Under the pieces are notes generated by a model, which was not told the DNA's origin, made no database searches, and saw only the letters and a program-made list of their open reading frames with translations. From Akkermansiaceae bacterium UBA985 (GTDB lineage: Bacteria; Verrucomicrobiota; Verrucomicrobiia; Verrucomicrobiales; Akkermansiaceae): a stretch of DNA of 8,155 nt. The stretch is from NCBI GenBank assembly GCA_002292185.1, contig DBBL01000115.1, forward strand, positions 1 to 8,155, read 5' to 3'. Below, piece after piece: positions 5,777 to 8,155 of this stretch. The stretch's first letter is position 1. The number at the start of each line of letters is the position of its first letter. A program made the translations under genes and the position numbers.

Positions 5777-7900
5777 TTACTTATTCTTCTCTTCCTCGCG
5801 CTTCTTGACATCAGCGATGACTTCTTCAGCGACGTTCTTCGGACAAGCTGCGTAGTGGGAGAACTCCATGGAGAATTGGCCGCGACCGGAAGTCATGGTG
5901 CGAAGGTCACCGATGTAACCAAACATATCGCTCAGCGGGGCGTCAGCTTTGACGCGGATACCGGTAGGTGTGCGCTGCTGCTCCTTGATCATGCCACGGC
6001 GACGGTTCATGTCACCGATGACGTCTCCGACGTTGTCTTCTGGGGTGAAGACGTCGAGTTTCATAATGGGCTCAAGGATTTGTGGTCCAGCTTTTGGCAT
6101 GGATGTGCGGTAAGCTGCTTTCGCAGCGATCTCGAAGGCAATCGCGGAGGAGTCAACTGCGTGCTGAGCACCGTCAACGAGAGTGACTTTGAAGTTCAAG
6201 CAGGGGAATCCAGCGAGGACACCTTTATCCCTGGATAACTTGAATCCTTTTTCAACAGCAGGCCAGAATTCCTTAGGAACGTTACCACCGACAACTTTGG
6301 ATTCGAATTCGAACTCTTCTTCAGAATCTTCAGGAAGAGGCTCGATGATGTAGTCAATCTTACCATACTGACCGGAACCACCAGACTGCTTCTTGTGAGT
6401 GTAGGAGTCTTCGATACGCTTGGTAATTGTCTCGCGGTAGGCAACCTGTGGCTTACCAACGGTCACTTCACAACCGTGCGTACGCTTGAGGATATCTACT
6501 TTAATATCGAGGTGAAGCTCGCCCATTCCTTTGAGGATGGTTTCACCTGAGTCGAGGTCAGTTTCAACGATGAATGTTGGGTCTTCCTTAACCATCTTAC
6601 CGATGGCTGTTCCGAGCTTCTCAGCATTCGCCTTGTCTACAGGAGCAACAGCGATGGAGATCACCGGATCAGGGAATACCATGGGCTCCAGAGTAGCGGG
6701 ATGCTCCTTGTCGCAGAGAGTGTGACCCGTCTGAACGTTCTTGAGGCCTACGAGGGCAACGATGTCACCAGCTTGTGCTCCGTCGAGTTCAATGCGGTCG
6801 TCTGCACTCATTTCAACGATACGTCCGATACGTTCGGTTTTACCAGTGAATGTGTTAAGAACGGTAGAGCCTTTCGAAAGCTTACCTGAGTAGATACGTG
6901 TGAAAGTAAGAGCACCGTATTGGTCATCCATGATCTTGAATGCAAGCGCACGGAGTGGGCCGTCAGGAGTAACGATAGCAAATTCACCAGTTTCATTGCC
7001 TTCTGGGTCAACTTCTGGCTGTGCAGGAACTTCAGTAGGTGATGGGAGGTAGTCAACAACGGCGTCGAGAAGAACCTGAACACCTTTGTTTTTGAATGCT
7101 GATCCACAGTAAGTTGGGAAGAAGTCGAGGGCGATAGTTCCCTTGCGGATGCACTTCTTGAGGTCCTCGAGACTTGGTTCATTGCCGTCGAGGTATTCCA
7201 TCATGAGATCGTCGTCTTGCTCAACGGCAGTTTCGATAAGCTCAGCTCGGTATTTTTCTACGTCGTCCACCATGTCGGCAGGCACGTCTTGGATTGTGTA
7301 GTTCTCAGGCTCACCGGTTTCATCCCAGACCCAAGCTTTGCGGGTGAGGAGATCGACGACGCCAACCATGTTATCTTCGATTCCGATTGGAAGAACCATG
7401 ATGAGTGGTTTGGCGGCGAGAACGGTTTTGATTTGATCAACTACGTCGTAGAAGTCAGCTCCTGTGCGGTCCAGTTTGTTAACAAAGATAATACGAGCAA
7501 CTTTAGACTCGTTAGCATAGCGCCAGTTAGTCTCAGATTGTGGTTCTACACCACCTGATCCACAGAAGACACCAATGCCGCCATCGAGAACTTTGAGTGA
7601 ACGATAAACTTCTACAGTGAAGTCAACGTGGCCAGGAGTATCAATAACGTTGAAGCGGTATGGTGTTTTGCCCCACTGTTGGTCAGCACCATTCCAGAAG
7701 CAACTGACTGCAGCTGATTGAATAGTAATGCCGCGTTCGGCTTCTTGTTCCATGAAATCAGTAGTGGACTCACCATCGTGAACTTCTCCGATTTTGTGAA
7801 TTTTTCCAGTGAGAGCGAGGATACGTTCTGTGGTCGTGGTTTTACCAGCGTCCACGTGGGCGAAGATACCGATGTTTCTATAGAGAGAAAGGTCTGACAT
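5777..7900 (-). CDS. fusA: Elongation factor G, second-paralog (FusA2-like) type
   Basis: This 707-residue protein is a full-length EF-G, the GTPase that moves tRNA and mRNA through the ribosome during translation. The GTPase domain shows G1 'AHVDAGKTT' (14-22), switch I 'RGITI' (56-60), G3 'DTPGH' (87-91), G4 'NKLD' (141-144) and G5 'SAF' (267-269). Domain II follows at about 315-400, domain III at about 410-487 with '[10 protein letters not shown]' (457-466), domain IV from about 488 with 'GGSGQYG' (507-513), and domain V to the end ('[16 protein letters not shown]'). All GTPase residues are intact. The run '[21 protein letters not shown]' near 113-133 differs from the usual '[13 protein letters not shown]' form and recalls the extra EF-G copies of marine gammaproteobacteria. 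It is not beside rpsL, rpsG or tuf here. The ATG at 7900 begins the conserved '[14 protein letters not shown]' block closely; no ribosome binding site is seen. Confidence 0.96.
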   Translation of the reverse strand: MSDLSLYRNIGIFAHVDAGKTTTTERILALTGKIHKIGEVHDGESTTDFMEQEAERGITIQSAAVSCFWNGADQQWGKTPYRFNVIDTPGHVDFTVEVYRSLKVLDGGIGVFCGSGGVEPQSETNWRYANESKVARIIFVNKLDRTGADFYDVVDQIKTVLAAKPLIMVLPIGIEDNMVGVVDLLTRKAWVWDETGEPENYTIQDVPADMVDDVEKYRAELIETAVEQDDDLMMEYLDGNEPSLEDLKKCIRKGTIALDFFPTYCGSAFKNKGVQVLLDAVVDYLPSPTEVPAQPEVDPEGNETGEFAIVTPDGPLRALAFKIMDDQYGALTFTRIYSGKLSKGSTVLNTFTGKTERIGRIVEMSADDRIELDGAQAGDIVALVGLKNVQTGHTLCDKEHPATLEPMVFPDPVISIAVAPVDKANAEKLGTAIGKMVKEDPTFIVETDLDSGETILKGMGELHLDIKVDILKRTHGCEVTVGKPQVAYRETITKRIEDSYTHKKQSGGSGQYGKIDYIIEPLPEDSEEEFEFESKVVGGNVPKEFWPAVEKGFKLSRDKGVLAGFPCLNFKVTLVDGAQHAVDSSAIAFEIAAKAAYRTSMPKAGPQILEPIMKLDVFTPEDNVGDVIGDMNRRRGMIKEQQRTPTGIRVKADAPLSDMFGYIGDLRTMTSGRGQFSMEFSHYAACPKNVAEEVIADVKKREEEKNK

Positions 7901-7927
7901 TGCTTTAGGTTCTTAGTTTGGTTTTTG

Positions 7928-7957
7928 CCCCCCTGATGATGGGAATACCAAAAGGGG
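7928..7957 (-). promoter_or_regulatory. Possible C/G-tract hairpins in the EF-G leader
   Basis: A six-base C run (7928-7933) faces two G runs, GGG (7941-7943) and GGGG (7954-7957). In a minus-strand transcript the resulting six Gs could pair with either of two upstream C runs, giving two mutually exclusive small hairpins 28 bases before the EF-G start. The stems are short (3-4 GC pairs), so this is only a possibility. Confidence 0.2.
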
Positions 7958-7969
7958 AGTCAGTTTAGT

Positions 7970-8046
7970 CGCGGTAAATTGTCACTGCGGCGGCGTGTAA
8001 CTAGCGGATTACACGTATTTGGCAACCTTAGAGTGACAAAACCGCG
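7970..8046. repeat. Nested inverted repeats (three co-linear helices), possible structured RNA
   Basis: Three pairs of arms nest inside one another. The outer pair is CGCGGT (7970-7975) with ACCGCG (8041-8046). After a 3-by-1 internal loop comes TTGTCACT (7979-7986) with AGTGACAA (8032-8039). The inner pair is CGTGTAA (7994-8000) with TTACACG (8009-8015) around an 8-base loop. That is 21 Watson-Crick pairs within 77 bases, with one asymmetric internal loop of 7 and 16 bases. On the plus strand five Ts follow at once (8047-8051), as at the end of a terminated small RNA. On the minus strand the element would lie in the EF-G 5' leader. It is not a tRNA: there is no T-arm or D-arm pattern. It could also be a protein-binding dyad. 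Confidence 0.5.
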
Positions 8047-8065
8047 TTTTTAATGCTATTTTTTG

Positions 8066-8093
8066 TTCGACAAAGAGTGGAAGTGGATTTAAT
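8066..8093 (+). promoter_or_regulatory. Possible promoter of the tRNA gene
   Basis: TTCGAC (8066-8071) and TTTAAT (8088-8093) are spaced by 16 bases, followed by a GC-rich stretch (CGACCCCGCC), as is common downstream of stable-RNA promoters. The tRNA begins 40 bases after the -10-like box. Both boxes depart from consensus, so confidence is low. Confidence 0.3.
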
Positions 8094-8133
8094 TCGACCC
8101 CGCCGAGACTTGGGTTTTGGCGAGAATAGGAAT

Positions 8134-8155
8134 GGCAGGATAGCTCAGGGGTAGA
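8134..8155 (+). tRNA. tRNA gene, 5' end only (cut by window edge)
   Basis: The last 22 bases have the form of a tRNA start: a 7-base acceptor strand GGCAGGA (8134-8140), T8-A9, then the D-arm GCTC, A14, GGGGTA and GA. The anticodon is beyond the window, so the amino acid cannot be named. Confidence 0.75.

Noticed and set aside
5855..7558. Several plus- and minus-strand open frames inside the EF-G gene
   Set aside because: All overlap the EF-G reading frame, which is intact with every GTPase motif; none shows its own domain signature.
7970..8046. A complete or degenerate tRNA in the nested inverted repeat
   Set aside because: The size is right, but there is no TTCRA T-loop, no D-arm and only one internal hairpin, so the cloverleaf cannot form.
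1..8155. CRISPR array, IS element, phage or defence system
   Set aside because: No spaced direct repeats, transposase, integrase, nuclease or toxin-antitoxin motif was seen on either strand.

Overview
The window most likely comes from a Gram-negative bacterium of the Verrucomicrobiota or a nearby PVC-type lineage. This is inferred from gene content: a CxxC zinc-ribbon protein with one membrane anchor, a bacterial GT14 glycosyltransferase, a short N-acetylglutamate synthase and a 'FusA2-like' EF-G. It also fits that none of the five visible start codons has a recognisable Shine-Dalgarno sequence. The lineage call is tentative because there is no rRNA or complete tRNA to anchor it.

Layout on the + strand: the C-terminal end of a penicillin-binding protein transpeptidase (1-693) ends in a small stem-loop terminator. 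Next comes a closely spaced trio: a zinc-ribbon/transmembrane protein of unknown role (776-2023), a 475-residue cytosolic protein of a conserved family usually mislabelled 'TonB-dependent receptor' (2037-3464), and an ArgA-type N-acetylglutamate synthase with a degenerate kinase-like domain (3500-4552). The gaps of 13 and 35 bp suggest one transcript. After 186 bp of AT-rich, dyad-rich spacer lies a lone GT14 (Core-2/I-branching-like) glycosyltransferase (4739-5683), visibly more AT-rich than its neighbours. 

On the - strand, elongation factor G (7900-5777) converges on the glycosyltransferase, and a strong stem-loop between them terminates it. EF-G stands outside any visible str operon and its sequence is of the second-paralog type. 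Upstream of EF-G is a 233-bp divergent spacer carrying a nested set of three co-linear inverted repeats (7970-8046). On the + strand this is followed at once by five Ts. A tRNA gene starts at about 8134 on the + strand and is cut by the window end.

Functionally the window mixes housekeeping genes (cell wall, arginine biosynthesis, translation) with two poorly understood proteins. No phage, IS, CRISPR or defence locus is visible. The most unusual items are the nested inverted-repeat element before fusA, the conserved but uncharacterised 475-residue protein, and a promoter-like site placed directly before the EF-G terminator on the opposite strand.
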